A stretch of 23,884 nt of DNA from assembly GCA_004151065.3 (NCBI GenBank), contig NWUY0300011708.1:8813-32696 (forward strand), read 5' to 3'. Below the pieces are notes generated by a model. That model worked only from the letters and a program-made list of their open reading frames with translations. It was not told the DNA's origin and did not search any database. The stretch comes from Larix sibirica. Taxonomy: Eukaryota; Streptophyta; Pinopsida; Pinales; Pinaceae. Each line of letters opens with the position of its first letter. The stretch's first letter is position 1. Below, one piece after another: positions 1 to 10,378 of the stretch. Position numbers and translations under genes: made by a program.

Positions 1-265
1 CTCTACGACATGAATGTTTATTCCATATTGACCATAGGACATATCCTTCTATATCAGGGACCTTGGATTCTTCTTGTTCCCAAGTTTCAACCAGTATTGT
101 AATGGCAACTTCGCTCGGGATCTAGCTTAACTTAGGCCTTTGCCCCATGGAAAGCCTCGACAGTTTCAAAAGATGTTTCAGAGTTTGTCGAATTACTATT
201 TATTACTATTTATAACCATGGGGTAATTACACTTAGTAATGGATGAATTTTCCATCACGAAATAG
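1..265. other. Unassigned flank, less AT-rich than what follows
   Basis: This stretch is noticeably less AT-rich than the kilobase to its right. I see no reading frame, RNA gene or repeat end that I can name. It may be the edge of an older insertion cut by the window boundary. Confidence 0.3.
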
Positions 266-1063
266 GTAGGATAATGCATTACTTAAGTAATCAGATTAAT
301 TTTGTACAACTATGCGTCGTGTTGTGGAAGCAATAATAAGAGAAATGGAGATTGAGATAATTAAATTATTAAGAACCTAAAAAACAAACAATTTTATTTG
401 CCAAAGTAAATATGAAATAAATTTAGGATTGCTAATTATTTGTCATAAAAAAAAATCTAAGTATAAATTTTGTAATTTTTAAGTTTTGTCTTATATAATA
501 TATCATCTTATACATATTTTAAAAAATGCAATTTTTAATGAGAAAAATTTTCTAAAAATAAAGTCTACTGAAAAGATATATTTTTTAATCTATAAATAAC
601 TTAGTAACATATGTTTTTCATATTAGATTTTTTTGTTATACATTTCTTCCATATCAAATCATCCATATTAGTAGGATATTGCATTACCTAAGTAATTTAA
701 TTTTGTGTAACTATGCGTTGTGTTGTGGAAACAATAATAAGAGAAATGGAGATTGAGACAATTAAATTATTAAAAACCTAAAAAAGCCAAAGTAAATATG
801 AAATAAATTTAGGATTGTTAATTATTTATTATAAAAAAATATTTAGATATAAATTTTATAATTTTTAAGTTCGGTCTTATATAATATATTATATACATAT
901 TTTAAAAAATGCAATTTTTAATGAGAAAATTTTGAAAAATAAAATCTACTCAAAACATATTTTTTTAATCTATAAACAACTTACTACCATATTTTTTTTA
1001 CTAATTTTTTTTATGATACATTTTTTCTAATCAAATCATATGATATCATCCATATTAATACCC
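266..1063. repeat. Two-copy tandem repeat, unit about 400 bp
   Basis: Copy 1 starts near 266 and copy 2 near 671. Both share a block with CTATGCG, GTGTTGTGG and AATAATAAGAGAAATGGAGA, then a run of AT-rich sequence containing AAAAAATGCAATTTTTAATG. Both end in a segment resembling ATCAAATCAT...CATCCATATTA. The offset between equivalent positions drifts from 405 to about 386 through small deletions. A degraded third start may lie at about 1064-1110. The unit has no coding potential, and its function and family are unknown. Confidence 0.8.
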
Positions 1064-1700
1064 AAATTATGTAAATTATGTTACCGAGAAATAATAAAAG
1101 AAATACAATTTTTCCTTGATACATCTTCATTAAACAAAATGTATAACAAAACTGAATGAAACGAATATATATAACGTAATAGATTATTAATATTTCGAAA
1201 AGGGACATATGAAAAAGCAAAGAATAAAAAAGAAAAGAGATGGATATTATATAAAGTTATATATATAGAAACAAAAATATATTATAAAACTAATACGTCT
1301 AATTTAGATACATAAATGATTTGTTTCTAAAACTATGATATGCGTTAGTTATTCCCACCCTTTTGTTAAAAAGTTGACTAGATGCTAAAAATAAAATAAA
1401 ATGTATATTATTTATATAATTTTATCTTTATAAATGTAACATACACTTGTATTTTTGCAAATGTAATGTGTAAATATTTTTTCTACCATAGAAAAAATCG
1501 TATTTTTTATATTCAAAACGTGAAAACGAATACATTCTTCAGTAATTTAGTAGTTTTTAAACATAATTCGAAAATGATTTCTCCTTAATATATTTATATA
1601 GTTTATATTATCAAAATAAAAAATAAAAAAACTTTTCCTACTTAAAAGAAAAAACTAGAAAATTTGATCCAAATTCTTTATCTTTTTGCTCAAAAGTCGA
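1064..1700. other. AT-rich DNA without recognisable features
   Basis: The stretch is extremely AT-rich, with homopolymer runs. The short open frame on the minus strand at 1011-1220 encodes only a hydrophobic low-complexity string and is explained by base composition. I see nothing else supportable here. Confidence 0.5.
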
Positions 1701-2160
1701 GGGTCTTCCTAGAATAGGTTATGATTCCATCACGCTTGACTTACAGGTCCAGCGTCCATGAGTAACTTTTCTTTTGATAGTCTGCTTCCTCATTTTGTTC
1801 CCTATAAACATGGGTGCATTCAATATTGCTGAAAATTGTATCTGTCCAAAGCAGATTTTGAACTCAATTGTTTAAAGTGAGGCTTTTAATATTCTAAGCT
1901 TGTCTTATGTGATCGATCCATAACTTTGAATCTCCAAAAATCTTCATTTTGGTCACCCTTTCCTCGAGAGCTAATTACATGATTGTTCTCAATGCTAAGC
2001 CTTCTGCATGATTGTTTGTACCTTTTCCCATTTACTTTGAAGTTAATAACAAACAGTTTGGATATGACGAAGGTACCTCCCAAGTCACATTGCTCCTCCT
2101 CACATGTGTGACATGCACACATGCACACTCGAAGAAACCGTAGTTGTCTTCTTCACTTGT
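1701..2160. other. Unassigned, moderately AT-rich segment
   Basis: The base composition is more balanced than in the flanks. Two overlapping minus-strand frames (1886-2128 and 2032-2223) are open but resemble no family I know. A small alternating CACATGTG/GCACACATG cluster lies at about 2100-2130. It could be part of an old mobile element. Confidence 0.3.
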
Positions 2161-2279
2161 ATATACTTGTAAAATGTTTTTAAAATTTAAGAATATAAAG
2201 TATGCACTTACACTTGTATTCATGCAAATGCAATCTATAAATATACTTGTAAAATGTTTTTAGGATTTAAGAATATAAA
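2161..2279. repeat. Imperfect 80 bp tandem duplication
   Basis: The block beginning ATATACTTGTAAAATGTTTT at 2161 recurs at 2241 with two substitutions within about 39 bases. The intervening ACACTTGTATT...GCAAATG segment resembles one at about 1446-1465, so this is probably part of a local repeat family. Confidence 0.7.
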
Positions 2280-2769
2280 ATTTATTTTGTAATGGAATAC
2301 TTATATTTTTTTTCTTAGATAATTAATAAAGTAAAAACATTAACGTTTTAAATTCGGACATGTTGGACAGTGACCTTTAACAGTGGATAGGAAGAAATAT
2401 CGAAAATGAAAAGGACAGTCGATCATGAGTGATAATTTTTCTAAGACAGAAGCGAAGTCTCCCAAAGATTTTATAGAATATTGTCGAAGGGCATCGAGAA
2501 ATAGCACGGGATAAGAATGATCTAAAGATTTTATAGTACACTGAAGATGACACGTTGAGAAGAATGATGGCATCAAAGTGATAACACGGGAAAAATGAAT
2601 ACATCCTAAAAATGATCACATCCTAGAAATTTTATCGAAAATTGAAGGGGGACAAGGGATAGACAACAAAATCATCGTAGGGCTGCAAAGTCTATCTAAT
2701 TGTTTGAAATCTCCCAAATTCAAATTTGGCCTAATCTTCGTTTCCATTGTAAATCTATTTATTGTTTTA
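2280..2769. other. Unassigned segment with degenerate repetition
   Basis: The phrase AAAGATTTTATAG occurs at about 2464 and 2524, and a variant occurs at about 2625. CATCGAGAAATAGCACGGG near 2490 is echoed by CATCAAAGTGATAACACGGG near 2570. This suggests an old ~60-100 bp tandem unit. The minus-strand frames across it (2340-2619) look like by-products of the repetition. I see no recognisable gene. Confidence 0.35.
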
Positions 2770-2782
2770 GATTTGGTTTTTT

Positions 2783-2838
2783 ATTAAGGGAATCGGAAAC
2801 AGAGGTTGTTTTGATTAGGGGAATCGGAAACGGAGGTT
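2783..2838. repeat. 31 bp direct tandem duplication
   Basis: GGGAATCGGAAAC followed by (A/G)GAGGTT occurs twice, with starts 31 bp apart and two mismatches over 25 bases. It lies at the distal, presumably 3', side of the SINE-like unit. Confidence 0.75.
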
Positions 2839-2927
2839 TGGCTGGTATTCGTGTGACACAAGGTCCATGCGTGACATAGGGTCCAGGGATCCATCCAATC
2901 TTGCTACCACTATAACCCTAGGTACAA

Positions 2928-3053
2928 CCACAATGTCCGAATCATGGGACACAATGCAAATTGGGAGGAATCGAACACATAACCTGCTATCCACAATGTC
3001 CAAATCATGGGACACAATGCAAATTGGGGGGAATCGAACACATAACCTGCTAT
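2928..3053. repeat. 63 bp tandem duplication carrying the B box
   Basis: CCACAATGTCC at 2928 is repeated at 2991, and the two 63 bp copies differ at about three positions. Because 63 is a multiple of three, the plus-strand frame 2867-3115 stays open and shows two nearly identical 21-residue blocks. That frame is a shadow of the repeat and not evidence of a gene. Confidence 0.9.
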
Positions 3054-3312
3054 TCATAACCAATTTCACAACTTCCACAAAACCACTTGAATTACCCCAC
3101 GAACAATTGCTTTAAACTTGTTAAAACACATTAATAGTGATATTTATTTTATAAATTTTATTTTACTTTTATTAATATAAATTATATAAATTATTTGTGT
3201 TAAAAACTAAAACCGATGCCACTTCATGATTATTTAGTAATTGATGAATTGAGTATTTTTTCCATTTTCAATAAGCTTTACATGGCTTAGTGTTAGGGAA
3301 TATTTTTCTCTC

Positions 3313-3453
3313 AAGAACTTTAAGTGGGCATTGTGATATTAATATATCAAAATTTAGGAATCGAATTTGTGTTAAGAAGATTAAAGAACTTTAAGTGGGC
3401 ATACTAATATTAAGATATCAAAATTTAGCGATGGATTTTTGTTAAGAAGATTA
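3313..3453. repeat. 71 bp tandem duplication
   Basis: AAGAACTTTAAGTGGGCAT starts at 3313 and again at 3384. Both copies continue through ATATCAAAATTTAG and end in GTTAAGAAGATTAAA. Several point differences show it is not recent. No function is visible. Confidence 0.85.
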
Positions 3454-4019
3454 AAAAAATATCTATACAATATGGAATATGTGTTGTTTATAATATTAGC
3501 TATTTTGTTTTGAAAATTAATGTAGATTTTTAAAAAATGAGATTTTTTTTTTTTTAAATTTTATATCGATTTATATATTATTAATAATGAAATTATAAAT
3601 TATAAAATTAATTTTTTATTAAAAAGATTAAAGAAAATATTTATAAAATATATATTATTTACGAAATTAAGTAATATATTAAAATGTTTAAAAGTTAATT
3701 GGAATTTTTTTTTAAAAAGTAAGATTCAATTTCTCTTTTTAATTTTTTTTTTAAATATACATCTATGTCGTGAACCCATATTAATATCATCATAATAAAA
3801 TATAACTTGTCAATGATTATGATTCACATACAATCTTACTTAGATTGATACATCATTATATATCATAATCAATGTACCACTATGTTTAATATATATATAT
3901 ATATATATATATAAAAGTAAGATGATTGAAATTTCATAAGATAAATATTGTCAACAAGAGTTGTAAGCAGTAATGTTTGTGACAAACAACAAAGGATGAT
4001 AGAATTAAGAGTAGTGTTA
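3454..4019. other. AT-rich spacer with microsatellite
   Basis: Long A/T runs dominate, with poly-T tracts near 3541-3555 and an (AT)n microsatellite at 3889-3913. I see no gene-like sequence. Confidence 0.5.
3889..3913. repeat. (AT)12 microsatellite
   Basis: An uninterrupted AT dinucleotide run of about 25 bases. Loci of this kind usually vary in length between individuals. Confidence 0.95.
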
Positions 4020-5026
4020 CTAATTTTGTGATCTCTGAATTTGAATTGCCACCAACAAGAATTGTGTGTTACAACAGAGAACTTCAAATCCCTTTGCTGC
4101 TTCAGGGGATTTTGAATAGTTCTTTAATAGGATGTTACATACTTAATGAGCAGTCAATTCTTTACCGTTGTAAATGCATTATGCGGAATAGCTTTAATGG
4201 CAGAAGAACTGGGCTTGAACAACTGGCCACCAAAGAAGCTGAAGGAATCAATTTGCACAATTGGTAAGAGATATTGCCATAGAAATGATTTGCAGCTTGC
4301 CAACAGATCAACCACAATGTCTCCACTATTCAAATGATATTGAGAAAATGTTGTAATTGCAGTTGCTAGTATGCATACATTATTGCCAAGCACAAATCCG
4401 ATGTGTAGAAAATGCGATAGCTTTGTAAGACATAAGAAAAAGAATGTTTTATGAAGTGGAGATCACGTCAAGATGTGCATTTGAGGCTCTAGCTCATTCG
4501 AAACCAAGAATACCATTCTTCTCTAGGTGACGACGGAATCTTGTGATGGCCACTGGTTGTTGAATTCACGTCAAAGGCAAATCCTCCTATAAGGAAATAC
4601 AAAAAAACCATTTTGAATTTGGTCAGAGGGAGCTTCATTGATTAAAATTGCAATCCTATGAAGTCTCTAGATATCCATTACGATCCTCTAGATGCAAATT
4701 TTTACATTATCCCCTTTAGGCCGACGCTTAAACAATTTTTAGCAGCTTCATTCTTGCGTTTATGGAAGGCAATGTTGAAAAGAAAATGCTTAAATATTGC
4801 TTATTTCTATGGAAAGCCAATGCATCATGCCATTAATGTGAATAGCACCAAAAGTTGCCAAGCCTATGTTTTTTTGATGTGTTTTTGTGCTTCAAGGATT
4901 CAAAATGCATTTTAAAGTTGTATGGTTTTCATCTATAGACAGACTCGTGATTGCCATAATTGGTAGCCTTCAAGAAAGGATAGAGAATTATCAATTGTAG
5001 GTGATCCATAAAATGAGCTATAACTG
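4020..5026. other. Unassigned segment with short open frames
   Basis: The composition is more balanced than to the left. Short open frames occur on both strands (plus 4028-4267, 4146-4337 and 4658-4915; minus 4154-4393). None matches a domain I can defend. A weak resemblance of the 4146 frame to an amino-acid-transporter motif is listed among the rejected observations. Confidence 0.3.
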
Positions 5027-5140
5027 TTGGACGAATAACCTCCTATGCAGTGCAACGTTGCATGGTTACTCATTATAAATCTATTGGACGAATAAACTCA
5101 TATGCAGTGCAACATTGTATGATTACTCATTATAAAGAAG
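5027..5140. repeat. 57 bp tandem duplication
   Basis: TTGGACGAATAA at 5027 recurs at 5084. Both copies continue with TATGCAGTGCAAC and end in ATTACTCATTATAAA or GTTACTCATTATAAA. Several substitutions separate them. Confidence 0.85.
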
Positions 5141-5535
5141 TTTATATGCATCGAAGAGAATTCAAGGAAGGTTGAAATAGACATAGATTTTTGTATTACA
5201 TTTGAGGAGATGAAACATTTTTCAAAGCACCTATAATATTGTCGGTTTTGTAATGCGCGGTGCAATGAAATAGTTTACACACAATCCCTGCTCAAGCCTA
5301 GAGTACACTGGCAAGCATCAGCCAAAACATACTTTTTCACAGTATTGCATTTACATTTGCTTACACACTAGGGATATATGTCAAATGGTATTCATGCTAC
5401 AAATTTCAAGGTCAAATACACTTGCTTTACCAAAGTTTAACCTTGCGGAATGGAAAACACATTTTTTGAAATTGGTGCCACTAGACTAATACATGCAAAA
5501 TTAATGAGAGCCACAAAATGGTAACGTCCCTACGC
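5141..5535. other. Unassigned segment
   Basis: I see no open frame of useful length, no repeat and no structured RNA in this stretch. Confidence 0.4.
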
Positions 5536-5744
5536 CTTGATAAATAGTTATATTGATTTTAAAGAGATTTGAGCTAGTAGAGGAGGTTAAATTTCACTAA
5601 AGAGCAGCTTGATAAATAGATATATTAATACTAAAGAGATCTGAGCTAATAAAGGAAGTCAACTTTCACTAAAGACGAGCTAGTAAAGGAAGTCAACTTT
5701 CACTAAAGACGAGCTAGTAAAGGAAGTCAACTTTCACTAAAGAC
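5536..5744. repeat. Nested tandem array: 72 bp x2 containing 34 bp x3
   Basis: An outer unit beginning CTTGATAAATAG occurs at 5536 and 5608 (72 bp apart). The last part of the second outer unit then expands into 34 bp units beginning GAGCTA at 5643, 5677 and 5711. The last two are identical and the first differs by one base. A degraded version of the same 34 bp block sits in the first outer copy at 5571-5604. The order of events is readable: the 72 bp duplication came first, then the 34 bp expansion. Confidence 0.9.
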
Positions 5745-7127
5745 TATTGCAGAAAACATTCATTAATCACTTTGCCCAAATTCCATCACTTGAAAAGTGT
5801 AGTGAAATATGTATAGTGAACTAAGACAATGGCAATAAATGATATGGATTATCATACATCGACAATTCGCTTTTAACTTGTTCACGGACAAAATGTTAGG
5901 ACCCTTAATTTGACATATACTATGCTAACAACGATTGAAGTTCCAAGCTTTCATTAAAATTATTGTCAACATATTGGAATTTGATGCCAAATTTGCTTTC
6001 CTTATTTTTATTGATACATTACTATAATGATCTTATATTGCATTATTAGCGTGTTTATCTACCATGTATAATATTGTGAGGAAAAATGACATGAAAACCT
6101 TTTTTTTCCGTGAAACCTACCTTTTTAAAAACCTACACTAACTTAGTTAACCTATTAATTCATTCCTTTCGATATATTGCTATGAAATTTATCCCCAAAC
6201 CCATGCACGTGTAAAAACAAAAGAACATGCACAACCTCCCAAAGCAACTAGAGGCCATGGAATGATCATGTTATTTTTATGTGACGTGGCCTTTCATATT
6301 GAGAAGGATTATCTATGTTGTGGGCAAGTCCTTAAATTCACAATATTTTTCCCAAATTTTCTTAAATGGCCATAAACACTCAGAATACCATTAGACCCAA
6401 GGAATAACACACTTTTAGCTTCTTTAACTTGACCGTGGGATGTGGGCCAATCGAGTTAGCAAAGTTAAGTTGTTGAGTGAACTTTACTGCATATATGCTA
6501 AAATCAATGGAACTGGATGTAGAAAATCGTTTTAGTTATTTATAAATCGTAAAAGTCGGACACTTTTCTCGCTCAATCCATCCAGGCACCATTTTGCATT
6601 TAAAAATTATCGTGATGTATACGTCCACTTCAGTTTTGTCACTATTCATAAATAAATTATTTGATTATCGCCATGTGGTTATTCAATAATCTAAAAATTC
6701 AATACATATCTTGGGCATTCATGGTCTGCAACAAAATGAAAGCAAGTCTCTGTTGTGTTTGAAATCCACTGGTATAAATACGCTACTCTTGATTAACGCG
6801 TCAAGATGAAATTATAAACATATACATTTTGGTGATGTGTATCAAATAAACGCATTAAATACCAGAACCAACCAACTCGACAATCTTTAAAAACTGGAAC
6901 CAACCAACTCGACAATCTTGTGGCAAAGAAATTAGAACTTGTATGTAGTCACTCTTACTTTTTTGTCGATCTTCATGTAAAATTATGTGTGGTTCGTTAA
7001 AATACAGATCCCTTCTTACTCCTTTATAGACGTTGATAGCGTGCTATAATGTAATTTGTTTAAAGTAATTAAAAAAAATCATTTGTCACGGTTTGAAACT
7101 ACTACTACCAGATTATATGTTTGGTAA
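5745..7127. other. Unassigned intergenic DNA
   Basis: No reading frame, RNA gene or transposon end can be supported here. The only structured element is the 32 bp repeat near 6865. Confidence 0.4.
6865..6919. repeat. 32 bp spaced tandem duplication
   Basis: GAACCAACCAACTCGACAAT followed by CTT occurs at 6865 and again at 6897 without mismatch. The copies are separated by a 9 bp AT-rich link. Confidence 0.85.
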
Positions 7128-7559
7128 AGAAATACATGCTTCACGTCGTTGAATGGGATGGTGAGATATACGTCAATGCTCGTGAGATAGGTTGACAGGC
7201 TGGCGTAGAACCTAGACAAATGCAACCTTGATACATGGAAATTAATCGCTATAAATGAAGAATTCACGGACCTAATTACTGCAGCATATGGCGTATGGGG
7301 CCAGATGTCAATTAAAATCCCCACGCCAAAGTTCGAGGATGACATCACTATCCAACAACTAATAGAAAAACAAATAAACAATTTTCAGAATAATGCATTT
7401 AAATATAAAAAAATTCTGGTAAAATTTAACATTGGGTTAAAAAAAATAAAAAAAAATTACATAAAGATTAATATGTCGAAAATATTACATGATGTCACAG
7501 ACATAATAATAAATAAAGGTCAATACAAATCATATATATCACGTAATAAATTAAATTAA
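7128..7559 (+). pseudogene. Decayed reading frame of unknown family
   Basis: One plus-strand frame reads from a stop at 7125 through two in-frame stops (7188-7190 and 7206-7208), then stays open for about 116 codons to the stop ending at 7559. The part from about 7160 to 7385 looks like ordinary protein: short pieces such as DTWKLIAINEEFTDLI and GVWGQMSIKIPTPKFEDD have mixed, amphipathic composition and the DNA is richer in G and C than its surroundings. From about 7385 the composition switches to Lys/Asn/Ile-rich and very AT-rich, so the C-terminal third may be read-through into spacer. An ATG at 7305 opens the last 84 codons. I recognise no family. It could be a relic of a host gene, a mobile element or an integrated plant virus, and the sequence alone does not decide. 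Confidence 0.35.
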
Positions 7560-7587
7560 TTAATATCATAAACCATAAATATTATTA

Positions 7588-7810
7588 TTGCCAAAATAGT
7601 CCCTGAATAACTTTTACGATTTTTGACAAGGACAAAGGTAGATTTCATGACATGAGAAATAGAACCTAGTGATCAAATTACTGAGTATTGCTTGATTTAT
7701 TATTGACCAAGGTAATCCGTGAATAACTTTTGCGATTTTTGACAAGGACAAATGAAGACTTGATGAAATGAGATATAGAACATAATGATTATTGATTGAT
7801 TTCATTAGAT
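7588..7810. repeat. Two-copy tandem repeat, unit about 115 bp
   Basis: Copy 1 starts near 7588 and copy 2 near 7703. The best conserved core is TGAATAACTTTT(A/G)CGATTT followed by TTGACAAGGACAAA. Both copies then show a diverged ATGA(C/A)ATGAGA(A/T)ATAGAAC block. The family is unknown. Confidence 0.85.
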
Positions 7811-8536
7811 ACCTTCCTTTTTATAACGCTCTCATAATAACAGAATCCTTTACTCCTTTTTACTCTTGATATGAAGCAAAACTTTACACAGAATATTAAA
7901 GACATTGATTTAAAATAAAGAATTTTGTTTCAAATGAAGCAACATTTTTTGATGGTGACATTCATAAATAACCTAGATATATATTCATGTTTCATTTTTG
8001 TTTGGTTACATTAAGAGTGTTATGTGAACACATTATTGCATTAAAATGTTTCTAATTATGAAGGGTAACATGCCCAAAAAAAGGGCTTCCTCGCAAAATA
8101 ACTCGAGAGAACTTTGGTGAGAAAATACAGGTTGACATTACAACATGAGATGTTTATTAACGGTTTTATTGTACTGTAGATATTTCAGTTACAAATATGT
8201 TTGAGATCGGTGGGTTATTTGTAATTTGTTTGATATCAATAAAATAAAATGTTTTTTTTTTTAATTACAATACTAGTTGTCATGGTGCTTTTTAAGTTAA
8301 AAATTTAAGAATGTAAAAAAAACAAACTATACAAAATAGTTTATATATATATAGATAAAACACTACAAAATTAAAAGTTATGTATTGCTACTATATATAT
8401 CCCCATCAAAATTAAAAGTTCAATAAATAACTATAACTTTCATATTTTCCTATAACTTTCCTATTTTCCTATAACTACATATGGAAGGAAGTAATTGTCA
8501 ATCTTTCCAAAGGTCACTCATGAAAAAATAAATGCC
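7811..8536. other. AT-rich spacer
   Basis: I see no reading frame or transposon end. Near-continuous A/T runs occur at 8245-8270 and 8340-8400, and a small 19 bp repeat sits at 8431-8475. Confidence 0.4.
8431..8475. repeat. 19 bp repeat, about 2.4 copies
   Basis: CTATAACTTTC(A/C)TATTTTC occurs at 8431 and 8450, with a third start (CTATAACT) at 8469. One substitution separates the two full copies. Confidence 0.85.
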
Positions 8537-8987
8537 TCACATTGTCCCAATGTGTTGTATTGCATTTTCCAACTTATTTAAAAATGAATAGTAAAATAAG
8601 ATACCTATTTCTTCAATAGATAATAAAAGTAAATCCAATAAGCATTCAATTTGTTTCCTTGTAAGAGAAGAAAATATAGGATGCAAAGAACAATTTTTTT
8701 GAGTAGAATCATCATCATTAATTTCAATCTTCATAAAATAGCCTTCATAAAAAAGGTTTAAATTAAAACTACCTTCAAAATTTATTCTCATCCTAATTTA
8801 GGGCATCAAAGATGTTATAAATTGTAACAATTTCAAAGTCATATAAATCACCATGTAATCCAGCCAACAAATAGTCCATGCTTTTTAGCCTCTTCTCCCT
8901 ACAAATACACTTTGCAATACTAGCACCTGGTTATAGTAAGGCAAGCTCATAAATGTAGTGTCGCATCTTCATGTGGAAACAATTGAA
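8537..8987 (-). pseudogene. Ty1/copia-type Gag relic
   Basis: On the minus strand, 8987-8796 reads KMRHYIYELALL, one stop, then a KCIC motif (8901-8912) followed by MDYLLAGLHGDLYDFEIV and a stop at 8793-8795. This order (helical ELALL segment, CxC, then a hydrophobic F/YLxGL-type segment) is the known arrangement in the Gag/UBN2 region of plant Ty1/copia retrotransposons. After a frameshift near 8791 a second frame runs 84 codons from an ATG at 8791 to 8537. It contains SLTRKQIECLLDLL, resembling the LTxEQ-xxLLxLL segment that follows the zinc knuckle in such Gags. No CCHC knuckle is visible, and I found no integrase, reverse transcriptase or LTR nearby. It is an isolated, broken fragment. 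The family call rests on motif order from memory, not on an alignment. Confidence 0.55.
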
Positions 8988-10203
8988 CAATTAAAATAAC
9001 ATAATAAACATACATAACTCTTTTTTCATACTCAGAGAGTTCTTAAGGATGAATGTGTTCTAAAATTATTCTCTCAATTTCTTACCTTACCTGCGTAGAC
9101 ATCCCTAGTAATCTAGGTATAGGAACACTAATTGAAGTGCAACAAGTTTAGGTGCATTGTAATCCAAGTGAGAACCTTGAAAACACTAAATAATAAGTAG
9201 AGGGTTGTGTTATTTTCCAAAGCAGTATTCTTCACACAAAATCCCATTGTAGATTTATTAATCCAATGAGGTGGTAGCTAAAAGCTCTAACCATGCAATC
9301 CCAACTAATATTTATTAAAATGTTTGTACAAAATATGACACTTAATGGTATCACAAAACATATGTAATTTTATAAGAAAAATACAAAAATGTCCTTCCAA
9401 ATTCCTAATAATGTAAGTTTGAAAATTTCCCAATAATGTAATTTGTTTTCTTTTTATTGGAGATTAAACTTTGGAAAAAAAACATAATTTATTTTATCAA
9501 CTTTACAAAATTGAATATCTCTTCCACCGAAGTTGTAAAATCCCCTCTCTTCTTCCATTGCAAACAACAACCCCTATTTTCTCTCATTATAAACAAGAAA
9601 CTTGGTTGTAGATGATCCATGTCCATCAACTTTGGGATCCTATATAATGTAAAGCAATATTGTGTAATTTAGCATGTGTACCATTAGGCAATCTCCTCTC
9701 ATGCTTATTATTTTTTCTTTTCTTTCTTGTGAGTATTTTAACATTGTTGTTATTGTGATCATATCAATAGCTAAAAGCATTAAAAACTAGTTTCAACATA
9801 TATTTGAAAGCATGCATGTTAATTTGGTTTTTGTTGTTTGCAAAAAACATGTACAAGTTTATTGTACACTAAAAAGATTCATTATTTAATACAAAGACTT
9901 ACATTTCAAATCTTACATTCAACAAAATGCAAATTTTCTTACATTTCAAGGCATAGATAACCTCCTTTCTAGGACAAACCGACATATGCATGCCCCTTTG
10001 TTGGCTACAAAAGTATGATTAAACATGCTTCATGGGTCAAATTATCAATTATCATACTGTGAAAATTATGGTGAGGACTTTTGTCATATCCTAATACAAT
10101 TTCCATAAATAGGTACCAATACTACTACTTAAGTTATATCGCTATTGTGTAGCTCCATACTAAGAATATGGAAAATATAGGGAAATAATTTTTTTAATAA
10201 AAT
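8988..10203. other. Unassigned intergenic DNA
   Basis: No long open frame is visible on either strand. If the copia-type Gag relic extended upstream, its N-terminal part would lie at about 9000-9300 on the minus strand, but I could not recognise it. A weak duplication (CCTAATAATGTAA and CCCAATAATGTAA) lies near 9403-9442. Confidence 0.4.
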
Positions 10204-10378
10204 TGTTGCCAAACACAAACAAATCCAAAAGCATTTTATAAGCTACAAATGAACATAAGAAACATAAAAGATCTCCAACAACAATCCTTCACTCCATTAT
10301 GAATTAGAACAACGAAATTCATGAATTCTTGTACAACAATTGAAACAAGTATACAAGTATAAACTGAGTGTTTGCTCA
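10204..10378. repeat. Dispersed direct repeat, copy 1
   Basis: This segment resembles 11540-11718, at roughly three-quarters identity by eye. Shared blocks include AACAAATCCAAAAGCATT, ACAACAATTGAAACA and ATACAAGTATAAACT. Both copies start with TGTT. The two copies lie 1.3 kb apart in the same orientation, which could be a pair of short LTRs or simply two members of a repeat family. No primer-binding site or target-site duplication supports the LTR reading. Confidence 0.7.

Larger units (their letters stand above)
2770..3106 (-). mobile_element. tRNA-derived SINE-like element with duplicated B box
   Basis: Read on the minus strand, 3094-3083 gives TAATTCAAGTGG, which resembles an RNA polymerase III A box. 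After 42 bases, 3040-3030 gives TGTTCGATTCC, close to the B-box consensus GGTTCGANTCC. An identical B box recurs at 2977-2967 because a 63 bp segment is tandemly duplicated. Further along the minus strand the sequence ends in an A-rich tail at about 2790-2765. A box, B box and A-rich tail in this order are the known layout of plant SINEs, which are non-autonomous and mobilised by LINE enzymes. I found no convincing target-site duplication, so the ends are approximate. The alternative is a chance resemblance or the leader of an LTR element. Confidence 0.45.

Noticed and set aside
1886-2223. Two overlapping minus-strand frames of 80 and 63 codons.
   Set aside because: They overlap in different frames, partly over CACATGTG-type repetition. 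No recognised similarity and no decayed partner sequence was found.
2867-3115. Plus-strand open frame with two near-identical 21-residue blocks.
   Set aside because: The blocks come from the 63 bp DNA duplication inside the SINE-like element, and 63 being divisible by three keeps the frame open by chance.
4146-4337. The plus-strand frame contains VVNALCGIALMA, resembling a motif near the first membrane segment of vacuolar amino acid transporters (AVT1-like).
   Set aside because: Only about eleven residues match, and what follows is hydrophilic and unlike a transporter. No neighbouring exon was found, so chance is likely.
4658-4915. 85-codon plus-strand open frame with mixed composition.
   Set aside because: No domain, no recognised similarity, and no supporting start context or neighbouring exon. 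It is kept only as part of an unassigned segment.
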